DNA of 64,000 nucleotides from Coriobacteriia bacterium (GTDB lineage Bacteria > Actinomycetota > Coriobacteriia > Anaerosomatales > PHET01): positions 62,001 to 126,000 of the forward strand of contig JAXMKZ010000030.1 of the NCBI GenBank assembly GCA_034370385.1, in the 5' to 3' direction. Positions 43,307-51,749 of the stretch are shown piece by piece (position 1 is the stretch's first letter; each line of letters begins with the position of its first letter). Below the pieces are notes generated by a model. The model searched no databases. It was given only the letters and a program-made list of their open reading frames with translations, and was not told where the DNA came from. The position numbers and the translations under genes are program-made.

Positions 43307-43405
43307 GCTCAATGGTACGAGCCACTCACCGTGGCCGGAAGGGGACTCTCACCGCTGGCCAATCGCTCCTGCCGTCACAGCTGTCAGCCCCGTCAGCCGC
43401 ACACG

Positions 43406-44536
43406 TCAGGGTCGAACGCCGCCGACGTAGTCACCTCTCGATTCGATCCGCGCGAGGAGCGAGGCTTCGCTGACCAGTTCACCCGTCTGCGGCGCGTGGA
43501 TCATCTGACCGCCTCCGATATAGAAGGCCACGTGGTGAACGCGATTGGGATCGCCGTTGCGCCCGAAGAAGACGAGGTCTCCCGGCTGAAGCAGGTCCAG
43601 ACGATCAGGGGGGATGTACGCCCCGACGCGATACTGCTGGCGCGACGTGCGCGGCAGATTGATGCCGACCTCGCGGTAACAGTACTGCACGAGGCCGGAG
43701 CAGTCGAAGCCTGACGGTGTCGTTCCACCCCACACGTACCACGTCACACCCACGTATCTCCGGGCGATATCGATCACTGCGGCATGCGGCTCGCCAAGCG
43801 CTGACGCGACGAACGGACGCCCGGCACGGCCCACTGTCCCGGACGTGGCCACAGCGGCCGCACGCGCCGCCCGTTCGCGAGCGAGCTTCTCCTGCCGTGC
43901 CTTCTCCGCCACGATGAGTTTCTTGAGGTCCGAATCGAGTTCTGCGAGGTAGCGCTTCTGCTTGGAGACCGCGGCGGTCATCCCCGCGCGCGCCTCACGA
44001 GCCTCGTTTCGCTGCACTACCTGCTCTGCACGGCGTCGCTCGAGGGATGACTTCGTGGCCTCAATGGTGGTCTTGGCGGCCTTCACATCCTGCACGAGGT
44101 CGGCATCACTCTGCCCGATCCGTCGCATCAGATCCATGCGCGTGACGAGGTCCTTGAAGTCGGTCGCACCGAGCACGACCTCGACCCAATCAATACCCCC
44201 GTTGCGATACATGGCGGCCGCGCGCCCGTTGAGCTGCCCCTCTGCGCCCTCGAGCTCCGTCATCGCAGAACCGAGTTCCGCCTCAGCTTCACTGATGCGA
44301 GCTCGGGTGGTCTTCAGCGCGTCGTCGGCGGCGAGATAGTCTTCAGTCCGCTCTTCGAGATCAGCGGCAAGGTCGTCGAGGCGCGTGCGGGCTTCAGAGG
44401 CCCGCTTCTCAGCCTTGCGGATCTGCTCGTTACTGGGGGTCGCGCCCGCCTGAACGACGAGTCCCCCGAGAAGGGCGACCACAAGAGCTGCTACAAGCGC
44501 GTGTCGCGCACGTGGACCCAGCACTCGCACAACCAC
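43406..44536 (-). CDS. Secreted NlpC/P60 peptidoglycan hydrolase with coiled coil
   Basis: A 376-residue exported protein: signal peptide (about 1-32), a long coiled coil (about 35-235) and a C-terminal NlpC/P60 domain with the catalytic Cys in FDCSGLVQYC near 277 and His in RVHHVAFYIG near 338. It should cleave peptide stems of peptidoglycan, as the RipA and CwlO families do during cell separation and growth. The start may be GTG 44536 or GTG 44530, both downstream of AGGAGG. It is transcribed alone, after the apt terminator. Confidence 0.92.
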   Translation of the reverse strand: MVVRVLGPRARHALVAALVVALLGGLVVQAGATPSNEQIRKAEKRASEARTRLDDLAADLEERTEDYLAADDALKTTRARISEAEAELGSAMTELEGAEGQLNGRAAAMYRNGGIDWVEVVLGATDFKDLVTRMDLMRRIGQSDADLVQDVKAAKTTIEATKSSLERRRAEQVVQRNEAREARAGMTAAVSKQKRYLAELDSDLKKLIVAEKARQEKLARERAARAAAVATSGTVGRAGRPFVASALGEPHAAVIDIARRYVGVTWYVWGGTTPSGFDCSGLVQYCYREVGINLPRTSRQQYRVGAYIPPDRLDLLQPGDLVFFGRNGDPNRVHHVAFYIGGGQMIHAPQTGELVSEASLLARIESRGDYVGGVRP

Positions 44537-44564
44537 ACACCTCCTGCTGCTTCAACAAGACTGC

Positions 44565-44593
44565 TACGTACGAGGTGTCGATCAGTGTCACAA
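44565..44593 (-). promoter_or_regulatory. Promoter-like sequence for the NlpC/P60 gene
   Basis: Read on the - strand, TTGTGA (44588-44593) and TACGTA (44565-44570) are separated by 17 bases. It lies between the apt terminator and the NlpC/P60 start. Confidence 0.4.
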
Positions 44594-44613
44594 TCGCCAC
44601 CCCAATAGTAGCA

Positions 44614-44637
44614 CGGACGCCCCTCGCGGGGCGTCCG
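44614..44637 (-). terminator. Terminator after apt
   Basis: CGGACGCCCC (44614-44623) and GGGGCGTCCG (44628-44637) form a perfect 10-bp stem with a tetraloop, 27 bases past the apt stop. On the - strand it is followed by TGCTACTATT, a weak T-rich tail. It probably ends the long cluster from the RsiG-like gene to apt. Confidence 0.75.
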
Positions 44638-44664
44638 GCACGCCGGTCCATCGGTTCGGCAGGC

Positions 44665-45183
44665 TCAGTCGATGTGAATGAGCGATACGATTGGCAGGTC
44701 CTCGGGGAGCCTGCTGCGCCCCTCGAGGAAGTCGAGTTCGATGAGAAACGCGAAGCCGGCGATTCTCGCCCCCGTCTCCAGCACCAGCTTGGCCTTCGCT
44801 GCCGCTGTTCCGCCGGTTGCGAGTACATCGTCGACGATCAGGACGACATCCGCGGGCCCGAACGCGTCCGCGTGAACCTCGAGAGAGTCGGTTCCGTACT
44901 CCAGATCGTAGGTCACCGTGGTGGTTTCCCAGGGCAGTTTGCCGGGCTTGCGCGCAGGGACGAACCCCGCACCGAGCCGATAGGCCAGCGCGCCGCCAAA
45001 GATGAAACCTCGTGCTTCGGCACCCATGACCTTGGTGACCCCGTGCTTCGCGTAGTCACCGCACAGGGTATCGATCGCGGCATGGAACCCCTCAGGGCTC
45101 GCCAGCAGGGGCGTGATGTCCTTGAAGATGATGCCTTCCTTCGGCCAGTCCGGCACGTCGCGGATGTAGCTCGAAAGGTCCAC
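44665..45183 (-). CDS. apt: Adenine phosphoribosyltransferase
   Basis: A 172-residue salvage enzyme making AMP from adenine and PRPP. The PRPP-binding motif VLIVDDVLATGGT lies near 113-125, and IRDVPDWPKEGIIFKDITPLL near the N-terminus is the standard Apt opening. GTG 45183 has AGGAGGAACC just upstream. It is the last gene of a run with hpt and is followed by a terminator. Together with hpt and the AzgA-type permease it gives a complete purine-base salvage route. Confidence 0.95.
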   Translation of the reverse strand: MDLSSYIRDVPDWPKEGIIFKDITPLLASPEGFHAAIDTLCGDYAKHGVTKVMGAEARGFIFGGALAYRLGAGFVPARKPGKLPWETTTVTYDLEYGTDSLEVHADAFGPADVVLIVDDVLATGGTAAAKAKLVLETGARIAGFAFLIELDFLEGRSRLPEDLPIVSLIHID

Positions 45184-45255
45184 TTGGTTCCTCCTGTCGG
45201 TTGGAATGAAGCCCGCACAGCGTACCTTAAGGAGGCTGCTCCCTCCACACGCGCA

Positions 45256-45807
45256 TCATCCGTAGACTGCCTCATCGCGCAGTTCGGCCACGTAGGGCAA
45301 GTTGCGGTACCGCCCCCCTAGATCCAATCCGTAGCCGACCAAGAACCGGTCAGACAGTTCGAATCCACGATAGGCCAGCGGGACATCGGCGATCCTGCGC
45401 GCCGGCTTGTCGAACAGTGCGCACACCTCGACGCTCGCCGCCCCCCTTGCGTTCAGAAGGCCGAGCACGTAGTTGACGGTCAGGCCGGTGTCGACGATGT
45501 CTTCGACAAGGACCACCCGCGCGCCCTCGATATCATCGTCGAGGTCCTTCGTCACGCGAACGGCACCCCCCTGCCCCGGTACGTACTGCGCAACGGCCAT
45601 GAAGTCGAGCCTCACATCACACTCCATCGCGCGGCACAGGTCAGCGAGGAAGAACACGCCTCCCCGCAAAACGGTGACCAACCGTACCGTGTCTCCACCA
45701 CCGTCATGAGCGAGTCTGGCGCCCAGTTCAGCCACGCGCGTCGCGATCTGAGCTGACGTCGCAACCACACGAGAGCACTCGGGGGGCAGCGGCGGATCGG
45801 GAATCAC
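45256..45807 (-). CDS. hpt: Hypoxanthine/guanine phosphoribosyltransferase
   Basis: A 183-residue enzyme converting hypoxanthine or guanine to IMP or GMP. The PRPP loop is VLVEDIVDTGLT near 99-110, with TVLRGGVFFLADL near 45 and FLVGYGLDLGGRYRNLPYV near the C-terminus, all typical. It overlaps the stop of the nuclease-fold-like gene by four bases at its start and is followed by apt after 72 bases. Confidence 0.95.
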   Translation of the reverse strand: MIPDPPLPPECSRVVATSAQIATRVAELGARLAHDGGGDTVRLVTVLRGGVFFLADLCRAMECDVRLDFMAVAQYVPGQGGAVRVTKDLDDDIEGARVVLVEDIVDTGLTVNYVLGLLNARGAASVEVCALFDKPARRIADVPLAYRGFELSDRFLVGYGLDLGGRYRNLPYVAELRDEAVYG

Positions 45808-46262
45808 GGCAACCGTCCCGATTCGGAGCCGTCCGGTGAGGCGACGAATCCGCCTCCATCGGCATGCTCGCGAGCTTCGGAGGTGACGCCGAACCGCGCG
45901 AGGAGCGCGCGGAAATCCTTCTGGTAGAACACCTTGATGTTCACCTCGGGGTAGAGCTCCTTCAGCCGACGCACCTTGCGGTTCTTCTTCGTCACGAGCT
46001 TCTGGCTCATCGTGGTGAGTTCGATGTAGAGATCGAAATCGGACAAGTAGAAGTCGGGCGTGAAATAGGCGATGACGTTACCCTCGCCGTCCCACTGAAT
46101 CGGAAACGACGTGGGCTCGTACTGCCAGGCTATCCGGTAGTAGTCGAGAATCTCAGCCGCCACTCGTTCGCTGGCGTGCGCGAACTCGATCTGGTCAAGC
46201 GGTGGATGCGCCAGCGCCTCGCCCGCCGCGCCCTGTGCGTTGGTGTCGGCGCGGTTCCCCAT
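45804..46262 (-). CDS. Unknown protein with a possible PD-(D/E)XK nuclease-like fold
   Basis: The 152-residue protein has the strand pattern of restriction-endonuclease-like folds: WQYEPTSF near 47, FTPDFYLSDFDLYIEL at 67-82 and a basic helix MSQKLVTKKNRKVRRLKELYP, then VNIKVFYQKDF. Asp70 and Glu81 occupy metal-ligand positions, but the expected Lys of ExK is Thr83 (ELT). It might therefore be inactive or use the downstream lysines. It lies between a MerR regulator and hpt, overlapping hpt by four bases. Function unknown. Confidence 0.6.
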   Translation of the reverse strand: MGNRADTNAQGAAGEALAHPPLDQIEFAHASERVAAEILDYYRIAWQYEPTSFPIQWDGEGNVIAYFTPDFYLSDFDLYIELTTMSQKLVTKKNRKVRRLKELYPEVNIKVFYQKDFRALLARFGVTSEAREHADGGGFVASPDGSESGRLP

Positions 46263-46265
46263 GAA

Positions 46266-46970
46266 TCAGGAGAAGTCCTCGAAGGACTTGGTTAGCGCCC
46301 TGCGAAGCAACCGGCCTTTCAGTTGATCTGTCAGGCTGCCAAGCTCTGAGAGCGTCTCGGCGAGGCGCTGGCGTGACTCCGCGGTGCGGTGCCGAAAGGT
46401 AGGAAGCACGATCTGTGAGAACAGGGCCGCCTCACGTTCGGCGAACGTCTCGTACATGCGGAGATGACGGGGCTCGACGCCGAAACGCCGCAGATCCCAT
46501 GCGGCATGAAGCGATGGAACGTCCGCCCGGTCGACGGCGTCCCCCCGCTCGCCGACGATGAGCCGCACGATACCGAACTCGGCAAGCTCGCGCACGAACG
46601 TCACGGGAATCCCGAACGCGGAGGGCACATCGTCGACCGGAACCGGATCCTCGTCGCCCACGACGACCTGCAGGGGCTCCTCGGCGACTCCCGTGCGCTC
46701 CAACTCAGCGGGAACGCGACCGCGATCGTACTCGACAAGCCGCTCTTTGATGACCGCCAGCGGCAGGAAGTGCCCCTTCTGGAGGCGCAGAATCATCTCG
46801 ACCCGAGCGACGTCGGACTGGCTGAACTTCCGATAGCCACCTTGGGTGCGCTCAGGGCAGATGAGGCCCTCGTCCTCCAAGAACCGCACCTTGGAGATGG
46901 ACAGATCGGGATAGGTGCCCTTCAAACGCTGAACAACCTCACCGATGGTCAGGTAGTCTCTGCTGCTCAC
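46266..46970 (-). CDS. MerR-family regulator (Rv1828/FtsR-like)
   Basis: A 234-residue regulator with a MerR winged helix at about 6-75: LTIGEVVQRLKGTYPDLSISKVRFLEDEGLI, then QGGYRKFSQSDVARVEMILRLQ. The long C-terminal region has a second MerR-like helical part. Its start overlaps the FHA gene by four bases, the same order as garA-Rv1828 in mycobacteria, where the homologue controls division or growth genes. No signal-binding cysteines stand out. The role in this organism is inferred from synteny. Confidence 0.85.
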   Translation of the reverse strand: MSSRDYLTIGEVVQRLKGTYPDLSISKVRFLEDEGLICPERTQGGYRKFSQSDVARVEMILRLQKGHFLPLAVIKERLVEYDRGRVPAELERTGVAEEPLQVVVGDEDPVPVDDVPSAFGIPVTFVRELAEFGIVRLIVGERGDAVDRADVPSLHAAWDLRRFGVEPRHLRMYETFAEREAALFSQIVLPTFRHRTAESRQRLAETLSELGSLTDQLKGRLLRRALTKSFEDFS

Positions 46971-47416
46971 GAGCGATGACGCCCCGCTGAGTAGACCATC
47001 TGGAACATGCCGATCTGCAGAACGTCACCGTCTGAGAGCTGCGCGACGTCAACGCATACGCCATTGACGTACGTCCCGTTCAACGAGCCGTCATCATGCA
47101 CGGTGACCTCGCCTGAAGAGACCTCAAGCCGAGCGTGTCGGCGTGACACGGTCATGTCATTGAGGAAGATGTCGCTCTCGGGGTCTCTGCCGATGTTCAG
47201 GGTCTCACGCTCAAGGTAGAAGCTCTCACCCGTCTCCGGCCCCTTGCGCACAACGAGTACGGGGCCCTGTTTGGCTTCCCCGAAGGCTGAGTCATGATGA
47301 AGCTCAGCTACGACCGGCTCGAACGACTCGGTGGCATCGGACTGCGAGGTACCGCACGCCGGGCAACCCGAAGCGTCGGCACTGATGTCCGCACCGCACA
47401 CCCTGCATTCACGCAC
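46967..47416 (-). CDS. Zinc-ribbon plus FHA-domain protein (GarA/OdhI-like)
   Basis: The 149-residue protein starts with a zinc ribbon (CRVC at 4-7 and CPAC near 18-21) and continues with an FHA domain: LVVRKGPETGESFYL, IGRDPESDIFLNDMTVSRRHARL and GSLNGTYVNG. FHA domains bind phosphothreonine. GarA/OdhI of actinobacteria has no zinc ribbon but a phosphorylated N-terminal Thr motif; here Thr29 in SDATESFEP is a loose candidate. It pairs with the MerR gene. No Ser/Thr kinase is in this window. Confidence 0.87.
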   Translation of the reverse strand: MRECRVCGADISADASGCPACGTSQSDATESFEPVVAELHHDSAFGEAKQGPVLVVRKGPETGESFYLERETLNIGRDPESDIFLNDMTVSRRHARLEVSSGEVTVHDDGSLNGTYVNGVCVDVAQLSDGDVLQIGMFQMVYSAGRHRS

Positions 47417-47444
47417 GTGTCGTCACCTCCCGAGACCCTGCCGG

Positions 47445-47705
47445 CTAGCCGAAGAGGTCAGATCCCGTGTTGGTCATGGCTGCACGAATCTCGCTCTCCA
47501 GGGCGTCGACGATCTCCGGATTCTCCAGAATCTCAGCGCGCTTCTGATCGTTAAGCCGATTACGAACGTAGGGATCGTCGATGACCTCCATGAGTCGGCG
47601 CCCGTTGTGCACCTCGCGAATCGTGTACTCGATCACTCGCTCTTCGACGGCGTCGGTGGTGACGTCATCGAGGAAGCTCTTGAGTCGCTCATTGATTGTT
47701 GACAC
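47445..47705 (-). CDS. Small helical hypothetical protein
   Basis: An 86-residue, mostly helical and charged protein beginning STINERLKSFLDDVTTDAVEERVIEYTIREV. No family is recognised and there is no signal peptide. GTG 47705 has AAGGAGG five bases upstream, which fixes the start. Placement between the RsiG-like gene and the FHA gene, all in one direction with short gaps, suggests a shared regulatory operon. Confidence 0.7.
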   Translation of the reverse strand: MSTINERLKSFLDDVTTDAVEERVIEYTIREVHNGRRLMEVIDDPYVRNRLNDQKRAEILENPEIVDALESEIRAAMTNTGSDLFG

Positions 47706-47748
47706 ACGTCCTCCTTGTCGGCCCGTCATGGGCGTCACACCAACCTGA

Positions 47749-48057
47749 CTAGTCTTCTTCCAAGTCGTCCATAGCTACATCGAAGCGCGAGACGCCCCTC
47801 AGGTCGTTTGCCAGAATGTCGATCAGGCGCTCGACATCGCTGCCTCCGATGACATCGTCGCCGGCGTCGTGGCTGCTCTTGAGCCTGCGCACCAGCTCAG
47901 CACGCAGGATGTCGATCTTCCCATGCAAGACGCGGCGACGATACGAGGTGCGCTGCTCCTCCGCATAGAGATCATCAAGTAGCGATCTCAGCTCGTCATT
48001 GGTCTTGGCGCTGAGGTCGAGCAGTGCCTCATCGATCTGCTTGTGCTCTTCGGTCAT
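47749..48057 (-). CDS. RsiG-like helical protein (possible cyclic-di-GMP-responsive anti-sigma factor)
   Basis: The 102-residue protein is a predicted helical hairpin: LSAKTNDELRSLLDDLYAEEQ, then SYRRRVLHGKIDILRAELVRR. Residues Glu34, Ser38, Arg41, His45 and Asp49 match the RsiG cyclic-di-GMP signature E-x3-S-x2-R-x3-Q-x3-D, except that Gln is replaced by His. In Streptomyces RsiG sequesters the sigma factor WhiG when bound to cyclic-di-GMP; homodimeric one-motif versions are known in other actinobacteria. No WhiG-type sigma factor is in the window. Family assignment is by motif and layout. Confidence 0.65.
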   Translation of the reverse strand: MTEEHKQIDEALLDLSAKTNDELRSLLDDLYAEEQRTSYRRRVLHGKIDILRAELVRRLKSSHDAGDDVIGGSDVERLIDILANDLRGVSRFDVAMDDLEED

Positions 48058-48149
48058 CTCTCTCCTCCCCTAGTGGCGCATGTCAGATTGTATCGCATGG
48101 CACCGACAATGGCTCGACGTGAGGTCAAGCCTTATCCTGCGCGTGCAGA

Positions 48150-48923
48150 TCAGGAACAAACGCGGGTCGAGGCCAGAGCCGCGCGTGCGAGCTCGGACTC
48201 ATGCGCGGTCCACGAACCGAGGCGAAGGTCGACATCGAGGATCTGCCCGAACGCGTCGACGACGGCTTGGGTGATGCGAGGGGTCTCGGGGGCTTCGCCG
48301 AGCGCCTGGTCCAGGGTGACGGTCTGTCGGGCGAGACGCTGCGCGCACTCGGTATCCAGCATGAACGCCCGAGCCTCGCGGCCTATATCGCGGCTTCGGG
48401 TGAACGAGCCGTGCTGTAGCACCGTCGCTCCCGACCACACCTGTGCCGAACCAGAGAGCTTGAGTGGCCCAAGCGACAGATCCGCACGCGTCGTCGAAAG
48501 GTAGCATGCCGCGGTCGCGGTATCCGTTCGGTCGTGGTGCACCAGCGCGGCGTCTACCCCCAACAGACGATAGGCCTCGGCCAACGCGGCCGACAGGTGC
48601 CGATACGAAGCAGCCACACCGCGCGGGATCCCGTCGTCGGCGGAAGCGATGAGGGCGTACGTTACCTCGTCGTCGTGCAGTACCCCCCTGCCGCCCGTAG
48701 GGCGCCGCACCACGTCTATGCCCTCAGCGGCACAGTAGTCGCGGTCGACTCCCTCAGCGCCCTGGAAACGACCGATCGTCACGGTGGGACGCGCCCATCC
48801 GTACAGTCGAAGGGTCGGCGCAACCGCGCCGTCGTCCCGAGCCTGCAGCGCGGCCCGGTCAAGCGCCATGTTCAAGGCGCCGTCGACCGGGCCGTCGATA
48901 AGGAGCCTCCATACCGGCTTCAC
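48150..48923 (-). CDS. Lipoate/octanoate transferase family protein (LipM/LplA-like)
   Basis: A 257-residue protein of the biotin/lipoate ligase fold: RRPTGGRGVLHDDEVTYALI near 74-93 and LKLSGSAQ near 154 with the conserved Lys, and Cys139 in ACYLSTT where the octanoyltransferase LipM has its catalytic cysteine. It should attach lipoyl or octanoyl groups to GcvH. It overlaps the end of gcvPB by four bases, so it belongs to the glycine cleavage operon. I cannot separate a ligase from an octanoyltransferase with certainty. Confidence 0.87.
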   Translation of the reverse strand: MKPVWRLLIDGPVDGALNMALDRAALQARDDGAVAPTLRLYGWARPTVTIGRFQGAEGVDRDYCAAEGIDVVRRPTGGRGVLHDDEVTYALIASADDGIPRGVAASYRHLSAALAEAYRLLGVDAALVHHDRTDTATAACYLSTTRADLSLGPLKLSGSAQVWSGATVLQHGSFTRSRDIGREARAFMLDTECAQRLARQTVTLDQALGEAPETPRITQAVVDAFGQILDVDLRLGSWTAHESELARAALASTRVCS

Positions 48924-50419
48924 GCTTGCGGGGGCCTCCAGCGCAGATCGGGCGTGCGCGCAGCGCGAGCCTCATCAAGGCGTCTCACCGGGGTCGTGTA
49001 CGGTGCGCCCTTCACCAGGTCAGGGTCCGAGCCGGCCTCTCCAGCTATGGCGATAAGAGCCTCAGCGAAAGCATCGAGCGCACTCAGCGGTTCTGTCTCC
49101 GTCGGTTCGATCATCATCGCCTCGTCGACAAGCAGGGGAAAGTAGACGGTCGGCGGATGGAATCCGTGGTCAAGCAGACGCTTGGCCATATCGAGGGTGC
49201 GAACCCCGTTGGCCTTCTTCTGCCGTGAACCGGACAGGACGAACTCGTGCATGCATGTGCGGTCGTAGGGTACCTCGAACGCGTCACGCAGACGCTCTTT
49301 GAGGTAGTTCGCGGAGAGTACGGCCTGCTCGGCGGCGTCTCGAACGCCTGACGCACCGATCGCGCGGATGTAGGTGTACGCTCGCACGAGCACTCCGAAG
49401 TTGCCGTAGAACGAACGCACCCGGCCCAGGGACTCCTCAGGCCAATCGAGTCCGAACGTACCGTCGGGGAATGCGACCGGAAGGGGCCCGGGAAGGAAGC
49501 GGGCGAGGTGGTCGTTGACGCACACCGGACCCGCACCCGGACCTCCGCCCCCGTGGGGCGTTGAGAACGTCTTGTGCAGGTTGATGTGCAGGGCGTCGAA
49601 GCCGAGATCACCCGGTCGGGTCACCCCCATGATCGCGTTGAGGTTCGCGCCGTCACAGTAGGCGTAGGCTCCGACAGCATGCACCGCTTCAGTGATCTCG
49701 AGTATCCGCGGGTCGAACAGCCCGAGCGTGTTGGGATTCGTGAGCATGAAGGCGGCTACGTCGGTGTCGAGCGCCGCCTTGAGCGCTTCCACGTCCACGA
49801 GACCGTTCGGATCGCTGGCAACGGTTACCGTCTCGTATCCACACATCGTCACGGTGGCGGGATTCGTGCCGTGCGCGGTCTCGGGGATGATCACCCGTTT
49901 GCGCGCGTCTCCGGCCGCCTCGTGGGCGGCACGGAAGACCATGAGCGCGGCAAGCTCACCGTGAGCGCCGGCGGATGGCTGCAGCGTGACGCCGGGCAGC
50001 CCCGATATCTCGCCGAGTGCGGTTGCCAAACCGTGCATGAGCGCCAGTGCGCCCTGGAGCGTCTCGAGGGGTTGATACGGATGAAGGCCGGCGAAGCCCT
50101 CGAGCCGACATGCGTCCTCGTTGACGCGGGGGTTGTATTTCATCGTGCAGCTGCCAAGCGGGTAGAAGCCGGAGTCGACCCCGAAGTTCATCTCCGCAAG
50201 GTGCGCGTAGTGCCGCATGATCTCGAGCTCAGTGACATGGGGAAGGCGCGGGGCTTCGTTGCGTCCTGCTCCACCCAGCACAACGTCAAGGTCGATATCA
50301 GGCACGTCGAGAGCGGGTGCGAGCACACAAGAAGACTCAGGCGCTCCGAGGTCGAATATCAACGTCCGAGGTCCGGGCAACGGCGCACCTGCCGGCGTGT
50401 TGGCCAGATGCTCACTCAT
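48920..50419 (-). CDS. gcvPB: Glycine dehydrogenase (decarboxylating) subunit 2
   Basis: The 499-residue PLP-carrying half of split P-protein. The PLP lysine is in LHINLHKTFSTPHGGGGPG near 290. FYPLGSCTMKYNP near 85 is a standard GcvPB motif. It decarboxylates glycine and passes the aminomethyl group to GcvH. Order and overlaps (four bases with gcvPA and with the lipoate gene) show a tight operon. Confidence 0.95.
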   Translation of the reverse strand: MSEHLANTPAGAPLPGPRTLIFDLGAPESSCVLAPALDVPDIDLDVVLGGAGRNEAPRLPHVTELEIMRHYAHLAEMNFGVDSGFYPLGSCTMKYNPRVNEDACRLEGFAGLHPYQPLETLQGALALMHGLATALGEISGLPGVTLQPSAGAHGELAALMVFRAAHEAAGDARKRVIIPETAHGTNPATVTMCGYETVTVASDPNGLVDVEALKAALDTDVAAFMLTNPNTLGLFDPRILEITEAVHAVGAYAYCDGANLNAIMGVTRPGDLGFDALHINLHKTFSTPHGGGGPGAGPVCVNDHLARFLPGPLPVAFPDGTFGLDWPEESLGRVRSFYGNFGVLVRAYTYIRAIGASGVRDAAEQAVLSANYLKERLRDAFEVPYDRTCMHEFVLSGSRQKKANGVRTLDMAKRLLDHGFHPPTVYFPLLVDEAMMIEPTETEPLSALDAFAEALIAIAGEAGSDPDLVKGAPYTTPVRRLDEARAARTPDLRWRPPQA

Positions 50420-51747
50420 AGCGAGGCCACCTCCTTCACGAACGCGTCGATCTCGCCACGCGTCCGCTTCTCGGTGACCGCGAACACCACGAGGTCCCCG
50501 CCCTCCGGCGCCTCCACGACGACACCCGCCAGATACCCGCGAGCAAGCATCTCGTCGTGCATCTCAGAAGCGTCGCCCTCGTAGGCAAGGGCGAACTCGT
50601 AACCGAAGGGAGTACCCCACGGAGCCGAGAACCGACCGGTGGACAGCAGCGCATCGCGCAGGTAGTGCGCCTTGGCCACGCACGAACGCGCAATACCGAC
50701 CAACCCTTCAGCCCCCACGGCACACAGGTACGCCCCGGCCGCAAGCGCGTTGAGCGCGTGATTGCTGCAGATATTGGATGTCGCCTTCTCGCGCCGTATG
50801 TGCTGCTCGCGGGTGGACAGCGTCAGAACGAATGCGTGATTACCGTCGATATCGACGGTGCGTCCGACGAGCCGACCCGGCATCTGTCGAACATGGCTCT
50901 CACGGCAGGCGAACAGGCCCAGCCCTGGACCACCGAGACTCATGGGGCTTCCGAGTGGTTGACCTTCGCCCACCACGATATCGGCGCCGAAGGTCGAGGG
51001 GGGCTCAAGCACACCCAGCATGATCGGATTGGACGCGACCACGAAGAGCGCCCCCGCGGCCCTGGCGACCGCACCGATAGCGGCCAGGTCCTCGATGTTG
51101 CCCACGAAGTTAGGTGAGGCCACCAGTACCGCGGCCGTCCGGTCATCGACCAACGAGGCGAGACTCGACGCATCGCTGAGACCGCCGGTGCACTCGTCGC
51201 CGACTACCTCCAGCAGCCCCGAAGCGGCGTAGGTCTCGAGGGTCTCTATCCACTCGGGATGCACGGTTCCCGACACCACCACACGTGAACGCCGGGTGAT
51301 TCGACACGCCATGAGCGCTGCCTCGACGAAAGCGGTCGCTCCGTCGTACATGCTGGCGTTGGCCACGTCCATGCCGGTCAGCTCGCAGACCATGGACTGG
51401 TACTCATAGATGCCTTGAAGCGTGCCCTGACTGACTTCGGGCTGGTAAGGCGTGTAGGCGGTGAAGAACTCAGGCCGTCGGAGAATGTGGTCGACCACAC
51501 TGGGGATGTGATGGTCGTACATCCCGGCGCCGGCGAACGACACCAACTCGGTCGCGGGCACGTTCTGGTTCGCAAGACCGCGCACGTGCCGGACAAGATC
51601 GACTTCGGACAGGGGCTCGGGCAGATCAAGCAGCCCCTGAAGCACCGCTTGCGCCGGCACATCGGCGAAGAGCTCCCCGATCCCGGTCACTCCGACCGTG
51701 GCCAGCATATGCTCCCGCTGCGCACAGGTGATCGGGATGTAGCGCAT
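50416..51747 (-). CDS. gcvPA: Glycine dehydrogenase (decarboxylating) subunit 1
   Basis: The 443-residue N-terminal half of the P-protein, starting MRYIPITCAQREHMLATVGV. It has YTPYQPEVSQGTLQGIYEYQSM near 98, MYDGATA near 132 and STREQHIRREKATSNICSN near 320, all typical of GcvPA. It lacks the PLP lysine, which is on GcvPB. The split form is found in Gram-positive and thermophilic bacteria, while many others have a single chain. It begins three bases after gcvH. Confidence 0.95.
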   Translation of the reverse strand: MRYIPITCAQREHMLATVGVTGIGELFADVPAQAVLQGLLDLPEPLSEVDLVRHVRGLANQNVPATELVSFAGAGMYDHHIPSVVDHILRRPEFFTAYTPYQPEVSQGTLQGIYEYQSMVCELTGMDVANASMYDGATAFVEAALMACRITRRSRVVVSGTVHPEWIETLETYAASGLLEVVGDECTGGLSDASSLASLVDDRTAAVLVASPNFVGNIEDLAAIGAVARAAGALFVVASNPIMLGVLEPPSTFGADIVVGEGQPLGSPMSLGGPGLGLFACRESHVRQMPGRLVGRTVDIDGNHAFVLTLSTREQHIRREKATSNICSNHALNALAAGAYLCAVGAEGLVGIARSCVAKAHYLRDALLSTGRFSAPWGTPFGYEFALAYEGDASEMHDEMLARGYLAGVVVEAPEGGDLVVFAVTEKRTRGEIDAFVKEVASL

Positions 51748-51749
51748 TC

